Part shown: in pieces, positions 52,210 through 62,078 of the stretch
How the letters are laid out: each line of letters opens with the position of its first letter
Position numbering within the stretch: the first letter of the stretch is position 1
Origin: Pontibacter harenae
GTDB taxonomy: Bacteria; Bacteroidota; Bacteroidia; Cytophagales; Hymenobacteraceae
DNA length: 63,373 bases
Reading direction: 5' to 3'
NCBI RefSeq assembly: GCF_020907245.1
Contig: NZ_JAJJWH010000022.1
Coordinates: 1 to 63,373, forward strand
Position numbers and translations under genes: made by a program
Notes under the pieces: model-generated
Told to the model about the DNA's origin: nothing
The model's input: the letters and a program-made list of their open reading frames with translations, nothing else
The model's database searches: none

Positions 52210-54252
52210 TTAGTTAAACTTCACAATTTTTTTGTCGCCGTTTCTAAAGGAAACGGTAATGCTATCGTCCTTTTTGGAAAGCTCTACTTTCTTTACAGGA
52301 ACCAGTTCTTCCTTTGTCCACTTTTCACCAGACTTTTTCCAAAGCATAAGCGTAGCATAAACTTCCTGCTGTGGGGTAAAGTTATCTGATACATTAACCA
52401 CAGCGCTTTTATCGCTAACAGGATGTAGGCCTGTACTCGTTACAGTTTCCATACCTTCCCAACCTTGTAACGGAACCATTGCTAGTTGATACTCCCCATT
52501 ATCGATGATCTGCACCTGGTGGCCTCTTACTTTTCTGGTTTCTCTACTGATTTTCCCATTCATTTCTGGTAAGGCATAATGACCCAGGCGAAGCTGACCA
52601 GCCTCTGTGCTTGTGTTTCTATCTATTCTAAGTATACCATTTGGCAAAGGCATTTCGGCTAGGCTAAGTTTGTACTTATCATTGGTTTCCAACACCACAT
52701 CGCGGTAATATACTTCGTCTTCAAACTTTTTAAAGGTATACAGTCGTAGGGCTTCCCACTGCCCTTTTTTGTTCTTAAATACATAATTCATCGCTACTTC
52801 TCCATTCTCACCATCGGCCTGCCAGGGGAAGGCACTGCTATAAGAAAGACGGTTGTAGTTTTCCGTTGATCTGAACTTTTGCCAATCATCAGCTACTTTT
52901 TCGTGGCACCAGGCTCGTACTTCTGAGGCACCAATTGCAGGGTAATCCGTTATCAAAATGTTAGAACCTTCCTGAAAGTTGTTATAAATTTCGTTTTTGT
53001 CGAACTCTTCCGACCACGGCCCTTCGTTTTCTGTGGCTGTCCAGAAAGGATTATCATCGGGCACCAGTAAACCAAGAAATGCTTTGCCCATCCAATAAAC
53101 GCTGCCTCGGCAACTGTATACCTGAACAGCAGGCTCAAAGTGCCCATAGAAACCAAGTGTCGGCACATTATCTTCCATAAAAGCGGGGTTCTGCAAAAAC
53201 TGCAACAGCGAACCAGATGAAATTCTGCGCATCCAGCCGTAGTTTATGTTCTCGTCTTTCAGGAAGCCCATAAGCGGAAACGGGCTAACAGAAGCAAAAC
53301 GGTAGCTGATGCTACGCCCCCACATAATCATTTTACCATCCTCTGAAAACAGGTAAGGATAGTTGCCGTTCAGATCTTTAAAGTTATCTACAAATTTTGC
53401 GGCGTATGCTGGGTAGTGCTCCTTTCCTACAAGCTCAGACCAAATCATGCCGTACATCTGAAAAGCCCACATGCTGTAATAATCATAAGCTGGGGCGTCG
53501 TTGTACCAACCATCACCACGATAGTGATCCAGGGACTTTTGCAGGTACTCCGTCAAGAGCTTTTCGTTTACTTCGTAGCCTTGGTCCTTGAAGAAACTCA
53601 GCACAAAAATGTTGAAGAACTTCCAGTTTGAGTCTACAGTTGGGCCATCTCCATAACTAATCATGGTAGAAGCCAATTTGTCTTTTTGCTCCTGTGTAAG
53701 CGGCTCCCAAATGGTCTCGGGCATCACAAACAGTGAAATAGCCAACGCTCCAAACTCTACAAGAATTTGGTTTGGACCACCATTTTTTGCCCTTGGCTTG
53801 ATAAAAGTTTGGCTAGATGGGTCGATAAGTTTTAGAACCTGATGCCTGTAATAATCGGCTACTTTGATGCCATTTAATTCCAGACCAGGATTATCTTTTA
53901 AAAGTGGTGCTGCCACAAACAAGGTACGACAAAGGCCTTCCAGCATTTCAGTTGGGTTATGCACACCATTTGTCGGGTAGCTTTTGCCAGGCAGCTTTGG
54001 AAAAACCATCGGGTCGTCCAGGTCATCGATATAGCTGAAAGCACCTTTTAACAAGTATAAACCTGCGTCCTTCCAATGCTTTTTGGTCATGCCTGTATGC
54101 GGACTCAACTTATAATCAGGACTGCTGATCTTAAAGATTTCCATTTCTGTTGCCCCACTTCCGCTTGATGGGCTCGAAGTATTTTGCCCCTGTGACAGAT
54201 TAGTGGAAAACAGGAAAACAATGGCTAGAAGGGTGCAAACAGGATGTTTCAT
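52210..54252 (-). CDS. DUF2264 protein (GH154-like candidate)
   Basis: A 680-residue exported protein with a signal peptide. DUF2264 features include GVHNPTEMLEGLCRTLF, the central YGDGPTVDSNWKFFNIFVLSF, GDGWYNDAPAYDYYSMWAFQM and WGRSISYRFASVSPF. This family has an (alpha/alpha) toroid plus a beta-domain; some members have been described as beta-glucuronidases (GH154), which I state with caution. A second, broken DUF2264 gene lies upstream in this cluster at 59331-60036. 53 bp from the DUF4861 gene. Confidence 0.85.
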   Translation of the reverse strand: MKHPVCTLLAIVFLFSTNLSQGQNTSSPSSGSGATEMEIFKISSPDYKLSPHTGMTKKHWKDAGLYLLKGAFSYIDDLDDPMVFPKLPGKSYPTNGVHNPTEMLEGLCRTLFVAAPLLKDNPGLELNGIKVADYYRHQVLKLIDPSSQTFIKPRAKNGGPNQILVEFGALAISLFVMPETIWEPLTQEQKDKLASTMISYGDGPTVDSNWKFFNIFVLSFFKDQGYEVNEKLLTEYLQKSLDHYRGDGWYNDAPAYDYYSMWAFQMYGMIWSELVGKEHYPAYAAKFVDNFKDLNGNYPYLFSEDGKMIMWGRSISYRFASVSPFPLMGFLKDENINYGWMRRISSGSLLQFLQNPAFMEDNVPTLGFYGHFEPAVQVYSCRGSVYWMGKAFLGLLVPDDNPFWTATENEGPWSEEFDKNEIYNNFQEGSNILITDYPAIGASEVRAWCHEKVADDWQKFRSTENYNRLSYSSAFPWQADGENGEVAMNYVFKNKKGQWEALRLYTFKKFEDEVYYRDVVLETNDKYKLSLAEMPLPNGILRIDRNTSTEAGQLRLGHYALPEMNGKISRETRKVRGHQVQIIDNGEYQLAMVPLQGWEGMETVTSTGLHPVSDKSAVVNVSDNFTPQQEVYATLMLWKKSGEKWTKEELVPVKKVELSKKDDSITVSFRNGDKKIVKFN

Positions 54253-54339
54253 CAGAAAAACTAAAGATTAAGAGCATCAAAAGCTGCCTATTATTGGATA
54301 CAGCAGTTCTGAAACCAGGTAAAAGAACAGGCTAAGCTT

Positions 54340-55494
54340 TTAGTCCAGGCAGCGGTACATTTCAGAGGCTGCCAAAAGAAACGCTCCCACTCCGAACCCC
54401 GAAGTAGATTTAATATCTACCACCTGCCCTGGAATGGCTCTTTCACCAATCGGCTGTACGTACCCTACTTTGCCATTTGGCTGTAAAGCCACTTTGGTTA
54501 AGTAGTCGTATCCTTTAGCAGCTACTGGCAAGTATTCTTTTTTATCTAAAAGACCGTTATTGATTCCCCAAAGCATGCCATAGGTAAAGAAAGCGGTACC
54601 ACTTGTTTCAGGTCCTGGCGCATGTGCAGGGTCAAGTATACTTCTGGTCCAGTAGCCTTCTGGCTGCTGCGACCTGGCAATAGCCACTGCCATATCTTTA
54701 AACCTTTGCTCATATTCTTTTCTGTGCGCATCGTTCTTTGGCAGGTCCTGCAGCACTTTTGCCAGTCCTGCAAACACCCAACCGTCGCCTCGTGCCCAGA
54801 AGTCTTTTTTGCCGTTTGCACTTTTGTGCTTCGGGTAAACGTACTTTCCATCACGATAATAAAGCCCTTCCTCGGCATCATACATAATGGAGTTGGCGTA
54901 GCTCAGGTATTCGTGCAGCTTCTCCAGGTATTGCTTGTTGCCTGTTACTTTATGCAGCTTCGTCATGACGGGCATCACCATATATAAGCCGTCGGCCCAC
55001 CACCAGTAATCGTTGTTTGGTGTGCTCATCTGGTACTCCATTACCTCTTTGGCACGTGCTATTTTTCTCTCGTCCTTCTCCTCGTCAAAACTATACAAGT
55101 CTATATAGGTTTGGAAGCAAATCTGCCAATCGCCAAACAACACATGATTATCGTTCTCGCCGTAGCTATACTTCCAGTTTTCTTTGTTATCAGACTTTGC
55201 CCCTTTCCAATCGTTCTTCTCTGCCCATGCTTCGGAGTATTTTCTGTAGTCTTCATTTTTGGTAACCTTGTAGGCTTCCATGTTACCCGTGTGGTAGGCG
55301 GCCACATCCCAAAAAGCCCATCCAGGTTTTGGATTTGCCTCCTGCCAGTAATTGTTTACTTGTTCTATAGTTTGTCTTACTTCCGCTTTGGAATCTGGGA
55401 GCAATGCGTTTGCAGACTTAGAGCCTGTGGCTGATGCACAAGAACTGAGCAGCACAATTAATAACGAGAAGTAAACAGCCGTTTTGGTCTTCAT
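54340..55494 (-). CDS. GH105 (GH88/105) unsaturated uronyl hydrolase, lipoprotein
   Basis: A 384-residue SPII lipoprotein (LLSSC, C19) with the (alpha/alpha)6 barrel of YteR-like unsaturated rhamnogalacturonyl/glucuronyl hydrolases. Visible family motifs are DVAAYHTGNMEAY, NDNHVLFGDWQ, WWWADGLYMVMPV and DFWARGDGWVFAGLA (catalytic Asp region). It removes a 4,5-unsaturated uronic acid left by a lyase. Next to a BNR_4 protein of the rhamnosyl-glucuronate lyase type, the two would act in sequence (inference). Confidence 0.9.
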   Translation of the reverse strand: MKTKTAVYFSLLIVLLSSCASATGSKSANALLPDSKAEVRQTIEQVNNYWQEANPKPGWAFWDVAAYHTGNMEAYKVTKNEDYRKYSEAWAEKNDWKGAKSDNKENWKYSYGENDNHVLFGDWQICFQTYIDLYSFDEEKDERKIARAKEVMEYQMSTPNNDYWWWADGLYMVMPVMTKLHKVTGNKQYLEKLHEYLSYANSIMYDAEEGLYYRDGKYVYPKHKSANGKKDFWARGDGWVFAGLAKVLQDLPKNDAHRKEYEQRFKDMAVAIARSQQPEGYWTRSILDPAHAPGPETSGTAFFTYGMLWGINNGLLDKKEYLPVAAKGYDYLTKVALQPNGKVGYVQPIGERAIPGQVVDIKSTSGFGVGAFLLAASEMYRCLD

Positions 55495-55557
55495 GTTTTA
55501 TAAGGTACTGAGATTATCATTTTTGGTAAATAAACAGTGATGCTGTAGAACTTTGAA

Positions 55558-56898
55558 CTAGAAATCAGGCTTCCACTCCACCACTTGTATAGGTTGCGGC
55601 GGCATGTTAGCACGACCCTCGCCATCGAGTTGCTCTACTTTCTGCACGAACAGGTTCAAGATTTTTTTCTGCTTCCAGAGCTCTGTGTCGTAAGTCGGCT
55701 CCCAAGAACCAAGCGAAACTTGCGTTAGGTCAACAATAGACCATTGTGGGTCCGACAGCTTATCAATCACAACAGCAGAAGCTTTGTTGCCTCTTTCCTC
55801 ATCCCGAAAAATCATTAACACCGAGGTTTTGTCGCCTGCGTTTTTCACCATCACCTGCGGCCTCGCAATAGGAATGCGCTTAGTACCCACTCCGCTCAGG
55901 CTGAAGGGAGTTTTTCGGAAGTCCATCTGAAGCGATTGCCATTTACTACCGTTGTGGTACACCAGGTGGTACTGCGGAACAGCAGAGTCGGCCTCTCTCC
56001 AGTAGGTGGCTATAACTGGATTGCCTTTTTCATCGGCACCCATCGAAGTTTGGTTTATCAACTCGCTGTTTTGGGGAATTGTCCATGCTTTTTCGGCTGT
56101 AGCTTCTGTTATGGGAAGCGTATAATCTTCTCCAGTAGACTTCTCCCACGTTTTGCCTCCGTCTGTGGAGCGGGCATAACTCAGGTCGTGGTTACTGGCA
56201 ACGTTAGGGCTTTCGCGCCATACCCACGACACATGGATTGTTCCTTGCTCGTCAATGTAAGCCTGCCAGTAAGCATTCCGTTTTCCTTCGCCGTTAATCA
56301 GGTTACTATGCAACTGCGTCCACTGCTGTGTGCTGGTATCGTAACTGTTAATGACCATGTTCCCCTGACCTGAACCTCCATCACGATAAAAGAAAAGCAT
56401 GTTACCGTTTTGCAGACGATAAAACTCAGGATAGGAAACTACCTGCTCATGCTGACCTGTCATAGGCATTTTATCAGTCATTTGCAGCGAACCAGGGCTC
56501 ACGCTACGGGCATAGTTGAGCTTGTTGTTATGATGATCCCATGACATGTGCAGATACCCTTTGCCATCAACCATAATGCTAATAGTGTTGTGGGCATCAG
56601 CCGCATTTCCTTTGAAATCAGTCTTCTGTATCTCCCAAGTATCTGCACCGCTTTTTCGTTTAGCTAACACCACAGAGCGATCGTTATCGTACCAGGCCGT
56701 ATACTGTGTTCCCTGATGTGTCACTAGCGAATTCTTGCGAAACACGACTGTATTAACGGAATTGTTTGCCCATCCATCAGCAACAATAGTTATAGTTGGC
56801 TCAGACAAACGCGTAGTAGCGCAAGAGTTGACGAACAAACTGACAGAGAGAGCAGCAATATAACGTTGTACTATCCGAATAGCAATTCTGTGTTTCAT
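55558..56898 (-). CDS. BNR_4 beta-propeller protein (PL42/GH145-like candidate), lipoprotein
   Basis: A 446-residue protein from the Met before KHRIAIR, giving an SPII signal (VNSC). A seven-bladed propeller with BNR/Asp-box blades is evident: SYARSTDGGKTWEKSTG, SMGADEKGNPVIATYW and YLHMSWDHHNNKLNYARSV. The PF15892 type occurs in rhamnose-alpha-1,4-glucuronate lyases (PL42, earlier GH145) and ulvan lyases; the SWDHH and HNTI histidines could be catalytic, but I cannot confirm. An upstream in-frame Met (56916) is less likely. 63 bp from the GH105 gene. Confidence 0.82.
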   Translation of the reverse strand: MKHRIAIRIVQRYIAALSVSLFVNSCATTRLSEPTITIVADGWANNSVNTVVFRKNSLVTHQGTQYTAWYDNDRSVVLAKRKSGADTWEIQKTDFKGNAADAHNTISIMVDGKGYLHMSWDHHNNKLNYARSVSPGSLQMTDKMPMTGQHEQVVSYPEFYRLQNGNMLFFYRDGGSGQGNMVINSYDTSTQQWTQLHSNLINGEGKRNAYWQAYIDEQGTIHVSWVWRESPNVASNHDLSYARSTDGGKTWEKSTGEDYTLPITEATAEKAWTIPQNSELINQTSMGADEKGNPVIATYWREADSAVPQYHLVYHNGSKWQSLQMDFRKTPFSLSGVGTKRIPIARPQVMVKNAGDKTSVLMIFRDEERGNKASAVVIDKLSDPQWSIVDLTQVSLGSWEPTYDTELWKQKKILNLFVQKVEQLDGEGRANMPPQPIQVVEWKPDF

Positions 56899-57012
56899 GT
56901 AATAGCTTATGCGCAAAGATTCAGCAGAGAAGATGAATATGATGTTAATAAAAAATTATGCTGCTATTCTCTACAAGATGAATGGATGATTTCGTCAGTC
57001 AAGCACTTTATT

Positions 57013-59250
57013 TTACTTGTTCACAGACACGTTGAGATTAACTGGTTTTACACCTTCATGCGTTGGCTTTACCTGCTTTACGCTGCCATCCTGATTAAAG
57101 TCAAGCTTGTCTATAGATACCTCACGGTTAAAACCAGCAGCGCCTCCCATTTCAATGCCTTTCGGGTAATTAAAGCGGTGATAAACAATGTACCATTCAT
57201 CTTTGCCAGGAATCTGAAGAACAGAGTTGTGGCCTGTCGCATAGATACCAGCCTTTGGGTCTTTGGCTATAACCAAGTTGTTCTCTGGAACAGTTATCTT
57301 TCCCAATGGAGAGTTAGAAGTACCGTAACGCACTCTATAGTTCTCGCTGCGCGTATCGTCTTCGGACCACATAAAATAGTAAGTGCCGTTCCTGTAAAAC
57401 ACGGTTGCTCCTTCCCTAAAAGTTTTATCAGGGGTCATTACCTTAGTTGTACCTAGCTTTAGGGAAGTCATGTCATCATTTAACTCTGCACCAGCCATAT
57501 AGCCGTTCCCCCAGAACAAGTAGCTCTTACCTGTTTTAGGGTCTGTAAATACTTCCGGATCTATTTGCTGACTGCCCTTAACACCTTCTGGAAACTTATC
57601 TATCAAAGGCTTACCAGAATCCACAAACGGGCCAGTTGGGTTATCTGCCACAGCAACCCCTATTTTCTGAGCAGCCGTGAAGTAGTAAAAGTACTTGTAC
57701 TCGCCGTTTATCTTTTTTTCGATAATGCTAGGAGCCCAGGCATTTCTGTCTGCCCAGCTGACATCTTTAGGAAGATCTAAAATCACGCCTTCATCTTTCC
57801 AGTTTACAAGGTCATCCGAAGAAAAGGTCTTAAAATAGGTACCTGACCATCCTGTAAAACCATCGCTGGTTGGGTAGATATAAAATTTGCCTGTCTTTTC
57901 GGAATACAGCACATCAGGATCTGCATAATAGCCCTCCAACACAGGGTTGTGATCTTCTCTCGCTACAACTTTGTAAGTCTGCGGCTCCTGCCCATCAATA
58001 TTTACGGTGTAGCTAACTGACCCTTTTGAAAAATCCTGTGCCGATTTTGGTGTAACTGTTACTCCAGGATAAGTGGTAAATTCAGGAGAAAATGACTTCA
58101 AATCAACGTTTGGTTTCACAGGCAGGTATAGCGTTTTAGATGCAGCGTCCAGGGCTACATTTATGCTTTTCAAGCCTTTTGCCTTTACACCGCTAATAAT
58201 ATCATCTGCTGTTCCCCATTTACTCATCAGCCTTTTTGCTTCTTCAGTTGTAATGGGTAAAACAGTACCGTGGCGAGGATGAAAATTCATGCTTATCGCC
58301 TCGTCTATAACCGTAAAGTTCTCCAGATCTTTACTCTTCGTAAACTGGTATTTGCCTTTTGTGTACACATCGTACATCAGGATATATTCGTCGCTGTCGT
58401 TGAGTTTAAAGATACCTGATCCTTCTACAGGGTCTTTTGTTTGCTGCACAAACTTATCCTTTAGCAGATAGCCTTCTGTAAGTTTATCCGACACTGCTAC
58501 CTTTAAGCCAGAACCTGCATCTTCCGTTTTAAAGAAGAGGTGATACTTCCCGTCCTTCTCAATAATATCACCATCTATACTTGCCCCATTTGTCGGGCTG
58601 TAGAAAAGCTGTTTCGGAGTTGTTTCCAGAGCCGTAAAACCCTCATTGGCATAGGCATAATAAATTTTATCAGGGTCATTGCCATGCTTCATCGAAAAGT
58701 AGATCATATACCTTTTTTCTTCAGGATCATAAATAGTCTGCGGTGCCCAAACACGAAGCAGGTCTTCATTACCTGGAAACTGCTTTTGGATATTCACCAC
58801 GCTGGATGTCCAGTTGATAAGGTCTGTCGACTTCAGCAAAACCATGGCCCTGTTTGAGCTCCAGCCATTAGCCGAAACCATATCGGTAACTACCATGTAA
58901 AAAGTTTTCCCATCGGCTCCGCGCAAGATGTGCGGATCGCGTACGCCTCCCGTAGAACTAATATCGGCTGAATTGATGACAGGCTTGTTGCTGTTGAGCG
59001 CTCTATAGTTGTAGCCGTCGTTGCTTATAGCAAAACGAATGGCCTCTTCGCTTTTGTTGTTTCCTGTAAAGTAGGTGAAGAGGTAAGCCGTGTATTTTTC
59101 TTCTGAAGTGCTGGTTTGGACACTGTTACTGGCAGTACTAGTTACACGTTGTCCGCAGCCTGACAGAAGCAAACCTAGGGCAAGACAAAGGCATCCTATT
59201 GATTTATAGCTTTTTTGCCTCAATACATCCATCTGATCCGAATATTTCAT
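57013..59250 (-). CDS. Tandem GH43 glycosidase lipoprotein
   Basis: A 745-residue SPII lipoprotein (LLSGC, C32) made of two five-bladed propellers. The first (about 50-350) has GGVRDPHILRGADGKTFYMV, WAPQTIYDPEEKRYMIYFS and DGDIIEKDGKYHLFFK. A linker of about 90 residues contains a small Ig-like/DUF domain (LPVKPNVDLKSFSPEF). The second (about 430-745) has GYYADPDVLYSEKTGKFYIY, WAPSIIEKK, QIDPEVFTDPKTG and YATGHNSVL. GH43 enzymes release arabinose, xylose or galactose. Duplication of the fold in one chain may give two activities. Confidence 0.88.
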   Translation of the reverse strand: MKYSDQMDVLRQKSYKSIGCLCLALGLLLSGCGQRVTSTASNSVQTSTSEEKYTAYLFTYFTGNNKSEEAIRFAISNDGYNYRALNSNKPVINSADISSTGGVRDPHILRGADGKTFYMVVTDMVSANGWSSNRAMVLLKSTDLINWTSSVVNIQKQFPGNEDLLRVWAPQTIYDPEEKRYMIYFSMKHGNDPDKIYYAYANEGFTALETTPKQLFYSPTNGASIDGDIIEKDGKYHLFFKTEDAGSGLKVAVSDKLTEGYLLKDKFVQQTKDPVEGSGIFKLNDSDEYILMYDVYTKGKYQFTKSKDLENFTVIDEAISMNFHPRHGTVLPITTEEAKRLMSKWGTADDIISGVKAKGLKSINVALDAASKTLYLPVKPNVDLKSFSPEFTTYPGVTVTPKSAQDFSKGSVSYTVNIDGQEPQTYKVVAREDHNPVLEGYYADPDVLYSEKTGKFYIYPTSDGFTGWSGTYFKTFSSDDLVNWKDEGVILDLPKDVSWADRNAWAPSIIEKKINGEYKYFYYFTAAQKIGVAVADNPTGPFVDSGKPLIDKFPEGVKGSQQIDPEVFTDPKTGKSYLFWGNGYMAGAELNDDMTSLKLGTTKVMTPDKTFREGATVFYRNGTYYFMWSEDDTRSENYRVRYGTSNSPLGKITVPENNLVIAKDPKAGIYATGHNSVLQIPGKDEWYIVYHRFNYPKGIEMGGAAGFNREVSIDKLDFNQDGSVKQVKPTHEGVKPVNLNVSVNK

Positions 59251-59330
59251 TCCTAACTTATTTATTTTGTTGAGCTTTCAACCTATATGGCATCTAAGGT
59301 TAGAGCTAAAAATCGGCCGTTTTGGACAAA

Positions 59331-60036
59331 TTAGTGCAAATCTAACGCATGGTCTGCGGGAAAATTTTGGCCTGACCAGGCTTTTACCGCGGTCCATGGA
59401 GCTGGAGGCGCTGACCAAAAAGGATCTGATTCAGGCAAGCCCAATGGCAAAAAAATGGCGGAGCATAGGTATAAGCTTCCTGTTGTAATATAAAAATCTG
59501 CCGCATCTGGCTGATGGCCGTATAGCCCAATGTTTAGCCAGCCATTTTTCGTGAAAGAAGAAGGTGCCTCCAATGTTTTTCTGATAACCGCTGTTAGCGC
59601 ACCACGAACCTGGGCAGGACTTAAGGATTCAGGCAGGGCTCTTCTTGAAGCTACATCTGCCAAATGATGAAAAGCTCCTCCTCTGTATGCAATCGAGCGA
59701 CCAATTACTGGATAAGAGCCATCTGTGTTTATGAGCCTTTCTTGTATCTCTGCGTAGCGCTTGCTTATTTTATCTAGGTTAAGCAAGTACCTGTTATAGC
59801 GGCGTTCTTTTTTACCAACAGCCTCTAGTATAGTAGCCAAATATGGTTGAATTACATAGCTGTTATAGTAATCCAGCGCGAAGTTCATCCCATCAGAATA
59901 CATGCCATCTCCCACATACCAATGTTCAGCGAACCTCTCGGTCGGTACTGTCTGTCTGTTTCTTCTTTTGAGCAAACGTTGTTGTTGCCAGGCTTTCAGG
60001 CAAGCATAAAAGAAGCATTGATACAAAGGTCTTCAT
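59331..60036 (-). pseudogene. DUF2264 gene with large internal deletion
   Basis: From ATG 60036 one frame encodes a signal peptide (MKTFVSMLLLCLPES...TTFAQ) and KKKQTDSTDREV, then hits TGA. About 35 codons in, an adjacent frame carries RFAEHWYVGDGMYSDGMNF and runs to a normal C-terminus (AWSGQNFPADHALDLH). That part matches only the C-terminal half of DUF2264 proteins (YVGDGxYSDGxxFxxDYYNSYVI..., IGRSIAYRGGAFH). So roughly 180-200 residues of the N-terminal half are missing and the junction is out of frame. It is a dead copy; the cluster retains an intact DUF2264 gene of a different subgroup. Confidence 0.82.
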
Positions 60037-60112
60037 TCGGCTTTTGTCTTCTTCGTTAAGCTTAAAATTGCTTGAAGGCTGTGTTATTTACTGATTTAAA
60101 TTCCTTACAGCT

Positions 60113-60991
60113 TTATTCTTTCTGATAAACTCTTACATAATCTACCTCATACTTCCTCGGGAAGGCTGTCGCGAATGGATCGCCTCCGTTAGAACCAATG
60201 GCCAGGTTTAACAGAATGTAATGGGGCTGATGAAATGGATTATAACCGTCTGCGTTCAATGTTTTGCTCAAATCAATTTCATTTAGCAGTTCATCATCTA
60301 AATAGAGCTTGATATAATCTTCGGTCCAGTCCATTTTCCAGATGTGGAATTGAGTAGCCCAATCAGCATCCTTCTTAACAAAATAGCTAAACGGAATCTT
60401 CTCCCCATCCCAAACTACTCTCATTCTACCATCGGCCCAGGCAGCATTTGCGAGAATGGCTCCTCTGTTATTCACCTGGTAATACTCCATTAAATCTACC
60501 TCGCCGTTTGTAGGCCAAGGTTTGGATTCGCCTAAGGTCCAGATGGCAGGCCACATACCAAGCGTTGTATCAATCATTGCCCTTACCTCGATAATACCGT
60601 ATTTAAAGCTCCTTTTCTTTCTGGTATTTATACTTGCTGAGGTGTACTCAGCAAATTCCTGGTTCCTCCTCCAGTCTTTGCTTGAGCTATCATAACGGTC
60701 GTTCTTCACTTTCTCCCTTCTCCCCTCAATGGTTAAAACACCGTTGGCAATGTTGGCATTTTCTGACTGATACCACTGCAACTCATTGTTTCGGACAAAG
60801 CCGTGTTCATAATTCCAACTGTTGCTATCAGGTTTTCCGACCGAGTTAAATTCATCGTTCCACACTAAGCTATATCCTTCTTTTGCTACAGGGGCACTGT
60901 CAGTTGGTTCGTAAGCCTGCTGTTTTTTACTACAGGCAGCTAGCCCTACAACTATAAAAGGCAACACTCTCTTAACTACTCCAAGTATCAT
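60113..60991 (-). CDS. GH16 endo-beta-glucanase/galactanase-like, lipoprotein
   Basis: A 292-residue SPII lipoprotein (GLAAC) from the Met before ILGVVKRV; an upstream Met at 61030 is less likely. The GH16 catalytic motif is GEVDLMEYY (E164, D166, E169) in the laminarinase-type order, with YGIIEVRAMIDTTLGMWPAIWTLG before it and HIWKMDWTEDYIKLYLDDELL after. It cleaves internal beta-1,3 or beta-1,3/1,4 bonds; in this context a beta-1,3-galactan or glucan is possible. Length is normal. Confidence 0.92.
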   Translation of the reverse strand: MILGVVKRVLPFIVVGLAACSKKQQAYEPTDSAPVAKEGYSLVWNDEFNSVGKPDSNSWNYEHGFVRNNELQWYQSENANIANGVLTIEGRREKVKNDRYDSSSKDWRRNQEFAEYTSASINTRKKRSFKYGIIEVRAMIDTTLGMWPAIWTLGESKPWPTNGEVDLMEYYQVNNRGAILANAAWADGRMRVVWDGEKIPFSYFVKKDADWATQFHIWKMDWTEDYIKLYLDDELLNEIDLSKTLNADGYNPFHQPHYILLNLAIGSNGGDPFATAFPRKYEVDYVRVYQKE

Positions 60992-61093
60992 ATAATAAGC
61001 TAAGTATCTGGACGGAATCACATTGAACAATATTTAGTACCTGATAAATTATTGTGAAATGCATGTAGAAAGCTATTATTGTCGCTTTTTACA

Positions 61094-61912
61094 TCAAACC
61101 ACTCCAATATTTTTGGAGACAGCTTCTCGAAAGTCTATAGTCTGGCCTTCGCTTTGCAATGCTATGTAGCCCTCTTTTAACAACTTACCATCCTGCTTTA
61201 TGTTAGGGTCATAGTTGTTTGTTACGCCTCCTCCAATCTGAGGCTTGCTGTACTGTAGCACCGTATCGCCGTTCACAATATGTGTAACCAGTGAGTCTGC
61301 CAGTACAATCAGCTCTGCCCGCACCCACTCATCTGCTGCATAAGTTTTAGAGCTAGAATCAATACAATGCCTCGGATCCATCTCACCTTTATAAATCACT
61401 TCAGTGCCTGGAGAGCACATATTACCAGTAGGGCGAGGCTTGCCATCTCCTAAACCAGCCAAAAGCTGAAACTCAACAGAAATAGGCCAGTCCTGCTCCT
61501 TTGATATCGTTTTTGGGTCTTGGGCATGAAACATGATCCCGCTGTTTAAATAAGTATAATCAGGTGCATCCTTCAGCCATTGGTCGGCAAAACAGTACTC
61601 CACCACCAGGTGATAGGAAGAAAATGGTTCTTTATAGAACAGATGGCCGTACCGTTCATTGAACTCAGTATAGCCATCATAATTCACCCTCAGCAAGCCA
61701 TCTTCTACCCGAAAAGTATTTGCATAGTTATCCCCTACTTCATGGTGATGGATTTTAACGATCCAGTCGTTAATGTCTTTCCCATTAAATAAAGATTGCC
61801 ACTCCTCTTGGCTGTTTCCTTTTTTGGTAGAAGTACATGCTATAAAGCTTACTCCCACCACCACGAGTAAGGAGCGAAAAAGCAGCCGCATTAAATTGTT
61901 CTTGTCTAACAT
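61094..61912 (-). CDS. DUF1080 (3-keto-disaccharide hydrolase-like) lipoprotein
   Basis: A 272-residue SPII lipoprotein (FIAC, C26; a Met at residue 8 is an alternative start). The DUF1080 jelly-roll is marked by WQSLFNGKDINDWIVKI at the start, then GHLFYKEPFSSYHLVVEY, NSGIMFHAQDP, SVEFQLLAG and GYIALQSEGQTIDFREA at the end. Some members hydrolyse 3-keto-glycosides; others bind carbohydrate. Frequent in Bacteroidota glycan loci. Confidence 0.9.
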   Translation of the reverse strand: MLDKNNLMRLLFRSLLVVVGVSFIACTSTKKGNSQEEWQSLFNGKDINDWIVKIHHHEVGDNYANTFRVEDGLLRVNYDGYTEFNERYGHLFYKEPFSSYHLVVEYCFADQWLKDAPDYTYLNSGIMFHAQDPKTISKEQDWPISVEFQLLAGLGDGKPRPTGNMCSPGTEVIYKGEMDPRHCIDSSSKTYAADEWVRAELIVLADSLVTHIVNGDTVLQYSKPQIGGGVTNNYDPNIKQDGKLLKEGYIALQSEGQTIDFREAVSKNIGVV

Positions 61913-62078
61913 ATAGCCTCTGTTGTTGAATCTTTTGGCAAAGCCGATTTTAAATGAAGATTATGATAAGGCAGTGCTAAAAACTTATTTTAAATACAGC
62001 TTTACTTCTGATTAACCCTGAGGCTATCATTTTTAACTGCCCGTAGTCCTGTTCTATACTTTGATAAGCAGGCTTGCT

